Of a stretch of 64,000 nt of DNA, positions 45,524 to 55,140 are shown in pieces. How positions within the stretch are numbered: the first letter of the stretch is position 1; the number at the start of each line of letters is the position of its first letter. Origin of the DNA: Oscillatoriales cyanobacterium (GTDB taxonomy: Bacteria > Cyanobacteriota > Cyanobacteriia > Cyanobacteriales > Microcoleaceae); NCBI GenBank assembly GCA_004294385.1, contig REAP01000009.1, positions 50,998 through 114,997 of the forward strand. Direction: 5' to 3'. Below the pieces are notes generated by a model. It worked only from the letters and a program-made list of their open reading frames with translations. It had not been told where the DNA came from and did not search any database. A program made the translations under genes and the position numbers.

Positions 45524-48193
45524 CTATGCTAACTTCTTGCTAATTACACCGATCGCGATCGGGATTTTAATCCTGAACTCCACTCCCTGTCCGGGTTCTG
45601 AGATACATTCCAAGCTTCCTTTGTGTTTTTCCACCACAATCTGGTGGCTGATCGATAAGCCCAGTCCAGTACCCTTACCCACAGGCTTAGTAGTAAAAAA
45701 TGGGTCAAACAAGCGGCTTTTGGCTTTTTCTGCTAATCCCGGCCCGTTGTCCCGAATCCGAATCAGCACAGATTGACTGATCGACTTGGATGACAATACA
45801 TCCTGGGAGTCTTCCGTCACCAATGCTGTCGAAATTTCGATCGTCTTGGGGGTAGGTTGACCATCCAAAGCGTCGATCGCATTGCCGAGTATATTCATAA
45901 ATACTTGGTTGAGTTGACCAGGATAACATTCTACCTTGGGCAACTTCCCATACTCTTTCACCACTTCAATCCCAGCAATTTGCCCGTTGGATTTCAAGCG
46001 GCTGTCCAAAATCAGCAGCGTACTTTCAATTCCTTCATGAATGTCCACCGGCTTCATCTCGCCTTCATCGTGCCGCGAGAAGTTCCGCAGAGAAACGACA
46101 ATTTTGCGGATGCGTTCCACTCCCATCTCCATTGAAGACAACAGTTTCAGCAAATCTGGAATCACGAAATCGATCTCAATTTCTTCGCTCTTTTTGAGAA
46201 TTTCTTCGCAGGGATCAGGGTAGTTTTTTTGGTACAACCGCAGCAAATCAAGCAAATCCTTAACATACTGCTCACAATAAGTCAAGTTACCGTAAATAAA
46301 ATTAACCGGATTGTTAATTTCGTGGGCGACTCCGGCGACCATTTGACCGAGAGAGGACATTTTTTCGTTTTGGATGAGCTGAGCTTCTTTCTGCTGCAAA
46401 TTCTGCAATGTTTCGGTGAGCTGGCGCGCCTGAGTTTGAGCAGCTAAGGCTGTGGCGCGACTTTGGGCATAAAGTTCGGCTTGGTCGATCGCCGTCGCCA
46501 GTTGATCTACTACAGCTTGCAGCAATTCTACTTCGCTAGCAGCCCACTCCCGGCGATCGCTGTACTGGTTACAAACAATTGCTCCCATTTCACCTGCGCG
46601 AGTCTTCAGCGGTAACAGCAGCTTGGACATAATCCCCAAATTTGTCAAAAAAGCTTGGGTTGGCGGTTCAATGCACGCTGTACTGGCCACATCGCTGATC
46701 CTGAGCGTTTGGCGGTTGCGAATTTTCTCGCCCAGTAGGGTTATTTGTTCGATCGGGTAATCTGCTAGTCTCTCTTGCAAATCGGGATTTGCCGCCTCGT
46801 GGGTGATCGCAAAGCTTTCCGGGCTGTGCGGTGAGACTGCATACCACAAAAAGTAGCACTGGTCAACTTGCAACAAATTGCGAATTTCATTGACAGCCGT
46901 ATCTAAAATCTTGTCGAGGTCGAGGGAATTTCGCATTTGGCTGGCGAGACCGAAGAGCAAACCTTCTCGGCGATTCAACAATTCTTGGCGAGCTTTGACG
47001 CGATCGACCGCCACAGCAATTGCATTCGCGATCGAGGCCAGAACTTCTAGTGTTCCCTCCGTTACCGTTTGGCCGCTGCTCATCGCCATCACTCCCACCA
47101 GTCGCTCCTCCACAATCAGCCCATAGGCGATCGCACATGAAGACGAGACCAGACTGAGATGGACTGTTGGGAGTCTTCCTGATTCTTTGAGGATCCAGTC
47201 CCCTATTTCCAATTCCCAGCCTTGATTGCTCACTCCTGAAGCAGCTTGCAATTCCAATTGATCCGTCTGCGGATTCAACGTCCAGATGCTCGCTGCTGTA
47301 GCGTCGAGGTGTTCTAGCATTGCCTCAGTGCAGCGGTTCAGGAGCGTCGGTATTGTGCCGCCTTGTCCCAGGGCTGTACCGACTTTAGCTTGCAAGGTGG
47401 ACAGGCGCGATCGCTCTTGGCTTTCTCGGAGTGCTATTTCGATCGGCTGTTGCTCGATCGCACTGATGGCCGTTTCCAACCAATAAATCGATTGGTGCGA
47501 ACCGCCGAGAACCGGCAGATGTTTTGTCCGAAATATTTTCGGATCTCCCTCTGCTGTCTCCAAGGCGCAGAATAGTTCACGGTTGGGCGATCGGTCTAAT
47601 TCCAAGAACTCCCGGCGATCGTGATTACTATTTTTTACCAAACCAGAATTTTCCTGGGCTTGGGCTAATTGACAACGTAGTTCCACCAAGCTAGCAACTT
47701 GGCGACTCAAAGCTTCCATAGCATTTAACGATTCTTTTGTCAAGTCTCTCGGCACGGAATCCATCACAGAGAGAATTCCCAGAATTTGCCCATCGTTCAT
47801 GACGATCGGCACTCCGGCGTAAAATTTCACAAAAGGGTAGGAAGTGACCAAGCTATGAGTGGCAAATCGCTCATCCGTCGAAACGTCTCCGATGATCTCA
47901 ACTTCTGAGTTAAACTCTGACAGTTGATTCGACTCTTCAGAATTTTGACCGATCGCCAACGCGCAAAAATTTAAGTAGCTGTGGGTAAGAAGGCGATCGA
48001 TACCTACCTGCGACTTTAACCAGTGGCCACTAGAGTCCACAAAACTCTGGACAGCAACAGGACTGCGACTCATCTGAGCAGCCAAGCCAACCAAATCGTC
48101 GAAGCAAGCCTCCGAGCCAGATCCGAGGATCTGATATAGGTTTATGTTATGGAGCTTGAACACTTTTTTCGTAAAAGGCAAGGGTGCTTTCAT
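45524..48193 (-). CDS. Triple-GAF sensor histidine kinase
   Basis: An 889-residue cytoplasmic kinase. Three GAF-type sensor regions: about 20-170 (SYPFVKFYAGVPIVMNDGQ), about 265-405 and about 410-580 (LGIMSKLLLPLKTRAGEMGA). A coiled coil with repeated Gln/Glu leads to a HisKA-type dimerisation domain with H-box VAGVAHEINNPVNFIYGNL and an HATPase with NILGNAIDAL, DNGPGL and GKGTGLGLSISHQI. No Cys-His bilin motif is apparent in the GAFs, so ligand or light sensing is undetermined. There is no membrane span. The receiver gene at 48676 is divergent across 480 bp and is a plausible, unproven partner. Confidence 0.88.
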   Translation of the reverse strand: MKAPLPFTKKVFKLHNINLYQILGSGSEACFDDLVGLAAQMSRSPVAVQSFVDSSGHWLKSQVGIDRLLTHSYLNFCALAIGQNSEESNQLSEFNSEVEIIGDVSTDERFATHSLVTSYPFVKFYAGVPIVMNDGQILGILSVMDSVPRDLTKESLNAMEALSRQVASLVELRCQLAQAQENSGLVKNSNHDRREFLELDRSPNRELFCALETAEGDPKIFRTKHLPVLGGSHQSIYWLETAISAIEQQPIEIALRESQERSRLSTLQAKVGTALGQGGTIPTLLNRCTEAMLEHLDATAASIWTLNPQTDQLELQAASGVSNQGWELEIGDWILKESGRLPTVHLSLVSSSCAIAYGLIVEERLVGVMAMSSGQTVTEGTLEVLASIANAIAVAVDRVKARQELLNRREGLLFGLASQMRNSLDLDKILDTAVNEIRNLLQVDQCYFLWYAVSPHSPESFAITHEAANPDLQERLADYPIEQITLLGEKIRNRQTLRISDVASTACIEPPTQAFLTNLGIMSKLLLPLKTRAGEMGAIVCNQYSDRREWAASEVELLQAVVDQLATAIDQAELYAQSRATALAAQTQARQLTETLQNLQQKEAQLIQNEKMSSLGQMVAGVAHEINNPVNFIYGNLTYCEQYVKDLLDLLRLYQKNYPDPCEEILKKSEEIEIDFVIPDLLKLLSSMEMGVERIRKIVVSLRNFSRHDEGEMKPVDIHEGIESTLLILDSRLKSNGQIAGIEVVKEYGKLPKVECYPGQLNQVFMNILGNAIDALDGQPTPKTIEISTALVTEDSQDVLSSKSISQSVLIRIRDNGPGLAEKAKSRLFDPFFTTKPVGKGTGLGLSISHQIVVEKHKGSLECISEPGQGVEFRIKIPIAIGVISKKLA

Positions 48194-48675
48194 ATATAAC
48201 TGCTCGTTGAGTTGCCTTTGACAAGCATTATCAATACAGAAGAAGCCATAGATTTAGTTCGAGCAGACTCTGGCCCCACTAGCACCCAGGATGCCGATGT
48301 CTCGTTGAGACCAAATCAGGACTTACATTTGAGAGTTAATTTATTTGTCAAGTCTAATTCTATTTTAACACACTTAGCCCTGGGCTAGCTAACCAAAAGC
48401 AATCCGACCCTAAGACCCCCCGATTTCTCGTCTGGTTAATTATTTAAGTTAATATCTAAAATCTCAAATCGATTGATGTACTGGTAAATTAAAGGCGTTA
48501 ATTTGTGTGACAATAGTGATGTCCTACTTCTATTTGTGATGCCCGCTGCTGAGGTACAGCCAAGAAACTTAAGTTAAAAAAATTACCGAAGTGTTAAAGT
48601 TCATAGCAATATTTGCTCAAACTCGTTGAAACCGATATCGTTCACCAATATAGATTATAGACTAGGGAGAAGAAT
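48194..48675. other. Divergent spacer between sensor kinase and receiver
   Basis: About 480 bp with no supported gene or repeat. It must contain both promoters. A purine-rich GGAGA (48666-48670) serves the receiver start. Confidence 0.5.
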
Positions 48676-49059
48676 ATGTCTGCAACTAGCAGTCAGATAC
48701 CAACTATTCTGGCAGTTGATGATAGCGCAGTAATGCAAGGATTAGTCAAACAAGCTTTAAGCAAAGAGTTTCGGGTGCTGGTGACAGACAATGCAGTAGA
48801 TGCTTTGTCAACCATTTATCACGAACAAGTTGCCGTTTTGCTACTGGATGTTTCCATGCCCGGTATTGACGGATTGGAACTATGCCGTACCGTGCGTAGC
48901 TTGCCCCAATTTCAGAACTTGCCGATTGTCATGTTGACAGGGCGAGATGGAGCCTTTGATAAGGTACAGGGGCGTTTGGCAGGAGCAACTGAGTATTTAA
49001 CTAAACCCTTTGATGCTGATATGTTGCGCGAGGTAATTAATAAATTTATCAACAGATAA
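48676..49059 (+). CDS. Single-domain response regulator beside the chemosensory cluster
   Basis: A 127-residue receiver: acidic pocket D15-D16, phospho-acceptor D58 (VLLLDVSMPGIDG), T88 and K110 (YLTKPF), all intact. No output domain. It resembles CheY/PilH-type receivers. It ends 3 bp before the convergent cheB stop codon and lies opposite the triple-GAF kinase, so it could serve as the output of the CheA-like kinase or of the GAF kinase. GGAGA precedes the start. Confidence 0.87.
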   Translation: MSATSSQIPTILAVDDSAVMQGLVKQALSKEFRVLVTDNAVDALSTIYHEQVAVLLLDVSMPGIDGLELCRTVRSLPQFQNLPIVMLTGRDGAFDKVQGRLAGATEYLTKPFDADMLREVINKFINR

Positions 49060-49062
49060 GTT

Positions 49063-50151
49063 CTAAATTTTCAATTTAGCCAACAGCAAAGTCGCGATCG
49101 CACTAATTGGTAGAATGTGTTGAACAGCACCAAGAGCGATCGCCTCCTTGGGCATCCCGAAAACCACAGAACTAGCTTCATCTTGAGCAATTGTCAAACC
49201 ACCAACTTTAGCAATCGCCAACATTCCATCAGCACCATCTCTACCCATTCCTGTCAGCAAAACCCCCGCCGCACCCCGGCCATAAAAATTAGCTACCGAC
49301 TTAAATGTCACCGTTACAGAAGGGCAATGTCCTCCGACATCAGCAGCTTCTGAATAAACAAATCGCCCTTTATAGTCCAATTCTAAATGACGTTTTTCAG
49401 GCGGAAAATAAACAGTACCAGCTTGTGGAAATTCCCCGAAAGTAGCTATCTTAACACGCAGTTTCGATTCAGAACCCAGCCAATCAACTAATCCTTTCAA
49501 AAAACCTTCACTGATATGCTGCACGCAAATTACAGGCACTGGGAAATTAGCCGGAAGCTTAGAAATAATCGCGTGTAATGCTTGCGGCCCACCTGTAGAA
49601 GCACCTATAGCCAATACTTTAATAGTTGGAGATTTAACATTTTCCTGAGTAAATTGGCAATTAGAAACTAATTCGGAATTAACTTTGACATTTTTGTTAC
49701 TATCTTCTATATGCACCATTTTTTGATGCCGTCTAAATACTTTGACTCCCGAAAGTATTTTGATTTTAGCTATCAATTGATTCGCCAGGCGATCGTAATC
49801 TGAAGCCAACCCGCCAATCGGTTTTGGAAAAACATCCAATGCACCAGCTTTTAACAGTTGAAATACATTCTGAGTATCATCCGCTTGCACTGAAGCACTG
49901 ATCACTAAAATTGGTAGAGGATATTTACTCATTACTTCTTTGGTAAATTCTAACCCATTCATTAGTGCCATATTCAAATCCGTACAGATTACTTCTGGCT
50001 GAAGTTTTGGGATCAATTCTAGTGCTTCTAATCCATTGCAAGCGGTTCCTACAACTTTGATGTCGGGCGAAGAATCAAAAATTCGTTTCAGGACAATCGT
50101 AGCTACTGGAGAATCTTCAACTAACAAGACTTTAATCGGCGATAACATCAA
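49063..50151 (-). CDS. cheB: Protein-glutamate methylesterase CheB
   Basis: A 362-residue two-domain enzyme: N-terminal receiver with the phospho-acceptor Asp in VICTDLNMALMNG, a linker with a basic stretch, and a CheB methylesterase domain with Ser in GASTGGPQAL, His in VQHISEGFLKG and Asp in MGRDGADGM. It removes methyl groups from (or deamidates) receptors to reset sensitivity. Last gene of the leftward chemosensory set; cheA is 255 bp upstream, the gap being filled by repeats. Two consecutive ATGs are possible starts. Confidence 0.92.
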   Translation of the reverse strand: MMLSPIKVLLVEDSPVATIVLKRIFDSSPDIKVVGTACNGLEALELIPKLQPEVICTDLNMALMNGLEFTKEVMSKYPLPILVISASVQADDTQNVFQLLKAGALDVFPKPIGGLASDYDRLANQLIAKIKILSGVKVFRRHQKMVHIEDSNKNVKVNSELVSNCQFTQENVKSPTIKVLAIGASTGGPQALHAIISKLPANFPVPVICVQHISEGFLKGLVDWLGSESKLRVKIATFGEFPQAGTVYFPPEKRHLELDYKGRFVYSEAADVGGHCPSVTVTFKSVANFYGRGAAGVLLTGMGRDGADGMLAIAKVGGLTIAQDEASSVVFGMPKEAIALGAVQHILPISAIATLLLAKLKI

Positions 50152-50156
50152 TTTTT

Positions 50157-50405
50157 TTTGTTGACTGTTGACTGTTGACTGTTGACTGCGCCGCCCTGAG
50201 CCCTTCGGCGTAGTTTATCCTGAGCGTAGTCGAAGGGCTCAGGATAAACTCCGTCGAAGGGTTGATCGAAGGGCTCAGGATAAACTCCGTCGAAGGGTTG
50301 ACTGTTAGCTGTTGACTAATAACCAATAACCAATAACTAATAACTAATAACTAATAACCAATAACCAATAACTAATAACTAATGACTACTGACTAATGAC
50401 TAATG
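50157..50405. repeat. Repeat-filled spacer between cheA and cheB
   Basis: TTGACTG heptamers (50160-50187), a TTCGGCGTAGTTTATCCTGA/TCAGGATAAACTCCGTCGAA inverted repeat with a second right arm (50198-50300), then AATAACC/AATAACT heptamers. No gene seen. Confidence 0.8.
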
Positions 50406-50406
50406 A

Positions 50407-52902
50407 CTAAACCAACCTTTTCAAAGTCTCAACCAACACATCTTGATTAAAAGTACCTTTAGGAATATAAGCATTTGCCCCAGCATCAGCCCCTCTTTTT
50501 CTATCTTCATCCGAAGCCAAAGATGTCACTAAAATTATCGGCAACTCACTGTATTTCTTTTGCTGACGAATCTTCATAGTCAGTTCCAAACCATCCAAGT
50601 TGGGCATTTGCACATCAGAAATCACAGCATCAAAATCGCGAGTTTTCAATTTATTGAACGCATCCAATCCGTCTACCGCTGTCACAACTTCATAACCCGC
50701 ACCTTCCAGGATACGTTTTTCTTGAGTCCGAGTTGCGATCGAGTCTTCTGCCAAAAGTATAACCTGTTTTCGGCTGGGAGTCTCAATTGGCGATCGCAAA
50801 CCAGAAACACCACGCGACAAAACCTGCTTCCGTACAGACTTGATCAAATCCTGCGGATTCAAAACCATACAAACTTCCCCAGTATCCAGAATTGTTGCAC
50901 CGGAAACATTTCGCACCCGTTTCAGCAATTGACTTTGAGGTTTAATCACCACATCCTGTTCATCTATCAAAGCATCTACAAACAACCCCAATCTTTCCCC
51001 CCCCACCTTCAAAACAATACAAGGCATTTTTGCAGAAGTTGAACCTAAGAATTCTTGCGGAGTTTTCCGATTAACTTCACTCCAATTTTCCTGTCTCCAC
51101 TCCCTATTTTTTTGCATCCATTCTCGGTTATCTAATTCTAGCAAATCTCTCAGATGAGCCACTGATAGAGGCTGACCATTTGAAAGTATAGTTTCCTTAC
51201 CTTCAATAGCAAAAATATCAGAGTGAGACACCAGTTTTGCCTTCTCCACAAACTCAACTGGCACAGCATAAGCAATATCTTCAACTACGATAATTAATAC
51301 ATTTGCTGTAGCTAAAGATGTACTGAGCTGTAGCCTAAAAGTGCATCCTTGTCCAGGCAGTGAATTAACTTGAATAGTACCTTTTAAGGCTTCAACATTA
51401 GTACGAACTACATCTAAACCTACTCCACGTCCAGAGATTTCCGTCACAAATGTTCTAGTCGAGAAACCAGGAGAAAAAATCAGAGATTGAACTTGATTGT
51501 CTGTCATCAATTCCAGTTGTTCTATAGTACAAATATTGCGCTTTATAGCAGTTGTTTTAATTCGCTCTAAATTCAAACCCCTACCATCATCAGTAACTTC
51601 AATAATGATCTTTCCAGCAGTATTATAGCCTTTAATTCGGAGAGTCGCAACCCGATGTTTACCGATGCTCTCCCGCTCTTCAACAGTCTCAATTCCGTGA
51701 TCGATCGCATTCCGAATCATGTGCATCAAAGGATCTTTCATTTCCTCCAAAATACGTTTATCCGCTGTGGTTTCGCCTCCTTCAATCACCAATGCAACTT
51801 CTTTACCTTCCCGTTTAGCTAAGTCTCGCACAGTTCGAGGAAACAAATTAAAAATAGTAGACAAAGGCAACAATCTCAGAGTACGAATTCCTGATGCTAA
51901 TGCCTCAGCAATTAATTCAAGTCTGGCAGTATCTTCATAAACTCGATTTCTCAAGCGGTTTACTAAAATTCCGAGACGTTCTAAACGTTCTTCTGTACGT
52001 TGACAATAATCCTGCAATTGCCTGAATTTAGCATTTTCTTTGATGCCACTTTCACTTATTTGCATCTGATGAAAAGCCAAGCTACTGACAAAATATTCTC
52101 GGCTCCACTCTTCCCACAAATTAGTAATTTGTTCGATATCTGCAACTCGGTGTCCTAGCCGAGTTTTTGTGACAGTAAGTTCCCCTGCTTGAGTCATTAA
52201 ATCATCTAAATTTTGGGTAGCAACGCGAATGGTTTCAATGCGATAAGATGAAGTAGAGGATGCAGGAACAGCCGACTGCAATGCCGACGTAGTAACATTC
52301 ATAGAAGGGGTAGGCAAGTTGTGAGCTAGCAGCAGTTCTTGCTCAGAATGTAGAGGTAAAAAAGAATAATTATTCTCTAAATTACCAACTCCATGAATTT
52401 CAACATTGGTTTCTATCTCTTGGGTGGGAGAATCAGAAAATTCCATTTCTACTAACAGTTTATCTGATGTCTGTGAATATGATGGCTCTACTATTGGAGC
52501 AGCAGTTTGTGGCTGTGGATTACTAGAAGCACCCATCATGCTAGCGAGGATGTAAAACGTATTAACTCCTGAATCTTCTCCAGTGACAGCTTCGTCAACG
52601 AGTTTGCGGATAGCATCTAAACCTTGGGAAAGTCGATCGCTAATATCTGCATTCAGTTGAGTTTCTCCCCGCTTAACACCTCCCAAAATATGCTCAATTT
52701 GATGAGATAAAGACGCCACATTTTTCACCCCCAGCATCCCCGCATCGCCTTTGAGAGAATGGGTTTCACGCAGCAATTCTTCTAATGTAGCTGAGTCCCC
52801 TGGGTGTTGTTCCAAATACAGCAATCCATCGTCGAGTTTCTGCAAGTGCTCTTCACTAGCAATTTTAAATACATCTCGGAGTTCTTCATCTTCAATCATC
52901 AT
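50407..52902 (-). CDS. cheA: CheA-type hybrid histidine kinase with C-terminal receiver
   Basis: An 831-residue chemotaxis kinase. Domains: Hpt (about 1-110, phospho-accepting H48 in LLRETHSLKGDAG), a low-complexity linker (about 115-220), dimerisation domain (TQNLDDLMTQAGELTVTKTR), HATPase (MIRNAIDHGIE, TDDGRGLN, GRGVGLDVV), a CheW-like coupling domain (about 540-690) and a receiver (about 705-831; Asp in AVISDVQMPNLDG, Lys in AYIPKGT). The attached receiver is typical of WspE/FrzE-like and cyanobacterial taxis kinases and may act as phosphate sink or output. It lies between the receptor genes and cheB on one strand. Confidence 0.92.
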   Translation of the reverse strand: MMIEDEELRDVFKIASEEHLQKLDDGLLYLEQHPGDSATLEELLRETHSLKGDAGMLGVKNVASLSHQIEHILGGVKRGETQLNADISDRLSQGLDAIRKLVDEAVTGEDSGVNTFYILASMMGASSNPQPQTAAPIVEPSYSQTSDKLLVEMEFSDSPTQEIETNVEIHGVGNLENNYSFLPLHSEQELLLAHNLPTPSMNVTTSALQSAVPASSTSSYRIETIRVATQNLDDLMTQAGELTVTKTRLGHRVADIEQITNLWEEWSREYFVSSLAFHQMQISESGIKENAKFRQLQDYCQRTEERLERLGILVNRLRNRVYEDTARLELIAEALASGIRTLRLLPLSTIFNLFPRTVRDLAKREGKEVALVIEGGETTADKRILEEMKDPLMHMIRNAIDHGIETVEERESIGKHRVATLRIKGYNTAGKIIIEVTDDGRGLNLERIKTTAIKRNICTIEQLELMTDNQVQSLIFSPGFSTRTFVTEISGRGVGLDVVRTNVEALKGTIQVNSLPGQGCTFRLQLSTSLATANVLIIVVEDIAYAVPVEFVEKAKLVSHSDIFAIEGKETILSNGQPLSVAHLRDLLELDNREWMQKNREWRQENWSEVNRKTPQEFLGSTSAKMPCIVLKVGGERLGLFVDALIDEQDVVIKPQSQLLKRVRNVSGATILDTGEVCMVLNPQDLIKSVRKQVLSRGVSGLRSPIETPSRKQVILLAEDSIATRTQEKRILEGAGYEVVTAVDGLDAFNKLKTRDFDAVISDVQMPNLDGLELTMKIRQQKKYSELPIILVTSLASDEDRKRGADAGANAYIPKGTFNQDVLVETLKRLV

Positions 52903-52959
52903 AGGTCTTTTTAGGGTAATTTAGGAATAGACAACTAACTACTAACAACTAACTACTAA

Positions 52960-54843
52960 CTACACTACAGACTTAAGATTTAATGCAGCTTCATTTAGTT
53001 TTTCAGTACCCATTTTGACTTGAGTAATCCCACCGACTGTTTGAGATGCCGCTTGATTGATAGAATTCATGGCATCACCTACTTGCTGAATTGCGATCGC
53101 CTGTTGTTTAATATTAAGAGAAATTTGCTGGTTGCTCGCAAACACCAGATTGCAAGCTTCCCTCACACCCCTAAAAGCTTCTGCTGTATCTCGTGCTGTT
53201 TTCACCCCTGCTGCTGCTGTTTTGCGCCCTTCTTCTGTTGCTTTCACCGTCGAGGCGATCGCACCCTTAATTTCTGGAATAATACCATTAATCTTTTGTG
53301 CTGCTTGTTGACTTTCATCCGCCAACTTACGAATTTCGCTGGCTACCACCGCAAAACCTTTACCGTGCTCGCCAGCTCTGACTGCTTCGACAGCCGCGTT
53401 GAGAGCCAACATATTTGTTTGGCTGGCTAAATCGCTCACCAAACTTGCCAAAGTCGAAATATTACCAATTTGACTTGTACTGTCATCAAGTCGATGATTT
53501 TGCTGAGAAATTGCCGCCACAGCTTCTCTAAGCTTCAGCATTTGATTGAGAGTTTGCTCCACCATTTGAGTGCCTTCCTCAGCGAGGGTTAAAGCTTCAC
53601 GAGCAGCAGCAGCAACAGCATCAGCTTGTTCGGATGTTTGCTGAGAAGATTTGCCCAAAGTTTCTAAAGTTACAGTTGTTTCATTGACTGAGACAAATTG
53701 CATACCGACTATTTGCTCTTGCTCGTTCAGATTAGATATTATTTGCATCGAAAATGAAGATATTTGGTAAATCAATCTCCGAATTAGTTTAACAACTTTT
53801 TGCAGAAAAAACACTCCCAATATTAGTACCATAGTCAGGGAAAAAACAGTAATAATCGCTGCCATTCTTTGGAAATAATTAATCGAAGCAAATAGCAAAT
53901 TCTTGGGTGACTGATGCACAAGTATCAAAAATTTATTGCGATTTTGTTGATTATAAAATACCGTATTATAGCTAATCACTAAATCTCCCTTTTCAATCTC
54001 TCCTTTACCGCCTGACAGTATTTTAGCAACGATATCTGCTGAATAATCATTTTTGACATTTTGGTTGGTTTTAAGGTCAAAACCCCATTCTTTTTGATGA
54101 TTGGGATGATAAAGGTAATAACCATCTTGATTTAACATAAAAGCTTGGTCTGATCCATCGGGATTGGCACTTTTAACCATATCGATCAGAGTGTTACCCA
54201 GGGCATTGGCAATTACAATTCCTTGTCTTTCTCCTTTAGCGTTAAAAATTGGAGTTGCGTAGCGAATAGTTGGCTTGTAAGGGATTTCTATTTTGCCCAG
54301 TTCTTGATTTAGATTTAATGAAGAAACATAGACTTCTCCTGGTTTGAGCTTCATACTTGCTGGAAAGTAATCTCTGTCTGCTTTATTTTGTAGTTGAGAA
54401 TTTGGAATGATTTTAATATTTTTGCGATCGGAATCTAAGCGCACGAGTTCATTGCCTTTTTCGTCTATGTACCGTAACTGCATATAGTATGGCTTAACTT
54501 CCATCATGGATGAAAATGTGATTTGCATTCGATCGACCCAATTTTGATAAGTTGAATTAGTTTCTATATCTACTCCATTCCCCTCTCTAGCTCTAATTAA
54601 TCCTTGAACAGGGGGGATTTTACTAAAAAATAAAACATCATCACTCAGATTTTTTAAATTTTGAACTATTTTTTCTCCGCTGGATGCAACACTTTCATTG
54701 AGGTTACTCAAAGCTAAAGTTTGTAGTGCTGCTGTGGAAGAATTAACTGCATACCAGCCTACCAGAGATACTGGAATTAAGGTACTTAAAATTAGGAGCA
54801 GCAGTAGTCGGTGCTGGATTTTTTGGAAAAATTTGTTAATCAT
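52960..54843 (-). CDS. Methyl-accepting chemotaxis receptor 1 (dCache, HAMP-less)
   Basis: A 627-residue receptor: first membrane span (about 10-31), a large periplasmic dCache-like sensor ([38 protein letters not shown]), second span (about 328-350), then directly a signalling domain with no recognisable HAMP. The hairpin tip [20 protein letters not shown] and the following [19 protein letters not shown] are strongly conserved. It ends [13 protein letters not shown], a C-terminal pattern shared with its two neighbours. It probably senses a small extracellular molecule and signals through CheW/CheA of the same cluster. 58 bp upstream of cheA. Confidence 0.88.
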   Translation of the reverse strand: MINKFFQKIQHRLLLLLILSTLIPVSLVGWYAVNSSTAALQTLALSNLNESVASSGEKIVQNLKNLSDDVLFFSKIPPVQGLIRAREGNGVDIETNSTYQNWVDRMQITFSSMMEVKPYYMQLRYIDEKGNELVRLDSDRKNIKIIPNSQLQNKADRDYFPASMKLKPGEVYVSSLNLNQELGKIEIPYKPTIRYATPIFNAKGERQGIVIANALGNTLIDMVKSANPDGSDQAFMLNQDGYYLYHPNHQKEWGFDLKTNQNVKNDYSADIVAKILSGGKGEIEKGDLVISYNTVFYNQQNRNKFLILVHQSPKNLLFASINYFQRMAAIITVFSLTMVLILGVFFLQKVVKLIRRLIYQISSFSMQIISNLNEQEQIVGMQFVSVNETTVTLETLGKSSQQTSEQADAVAAAAREALTLAEEGTQMVEQTLNQMLKLREAVAAISQQNHRLDDSTSQIGNISTLASLVSDLASQTNMLALNAAVEAVRAGEHGKGFAVVASEIRKLADESQQAAQKINGIIPEIKGAIASTVKATEEGRKTAAAGVKTARDTAEAFRGVREACNLVFASNQQISLNIKQQAIAIQQVGDAMNSINQAASQTVGGITQVKMGTEKLNEAALNLKSVV

Positions 54844-54846
54844 TTA

Positions 54847-55140
54847 GTTATTGGGAACGGGGAATGGGGAATGGGGAATGGGGCATTGGCCAAAGAGGGA
54901 ATGGGGAATGGGGAATGGGGCATTGGCCAAAGAGGGAATTGGGAATTGGGAATTGGGCATTGGCCAAAGAGGGCATCGCTAATTGGTTGTTTATTACCAA
55001 TAACTAATTGGCAATAACAACTAACAACTAACCCAACGACTGCGTTTATCCTGAGCGGAGCGCTGTCCTGAGCGGAGTCGAAGGGTCGAAGGGATCAGGG
55101 CACCGCAAATAACCAATAACCAATAACTAATAACCAATAG
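54847..55140. repeat. Spacer with GGGAATGGG / GGCATTGGCCAAAGAGGG repeats
   Basis: 54855-54980 has GGGGAATGGGGAAT runs and three GGCATTGGCCAAAGAGGG copies, relatives of the 16-bp array at 59646. 55040-55100 has TTATCCTGAGCGGAGC and GAGTCGAAGGGTCGAAGGG. AACCAATAACTAAT heptamers close the spacer. No gene. Confidence 0.8.

Noticed and set aside
45524..49059. Treating the triple-GAF kinase and the 48676 receiver as members of the chemosensory operon
   Set aside because: The kinase is separated by a 480-bp spacer and the receiver is on the opposite strand; proximity alone does not make them part of the same transcription unit, so they are kept as possible partners only.
50132..50326. Minus-strand open frame with repeated PSTEFILSPS upstream of cheB
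   Set aside because: Its sequence is the CCCTTCGAC/CAGGATAAACT repeat translated; repeat-derived and overlapping the cheB start.
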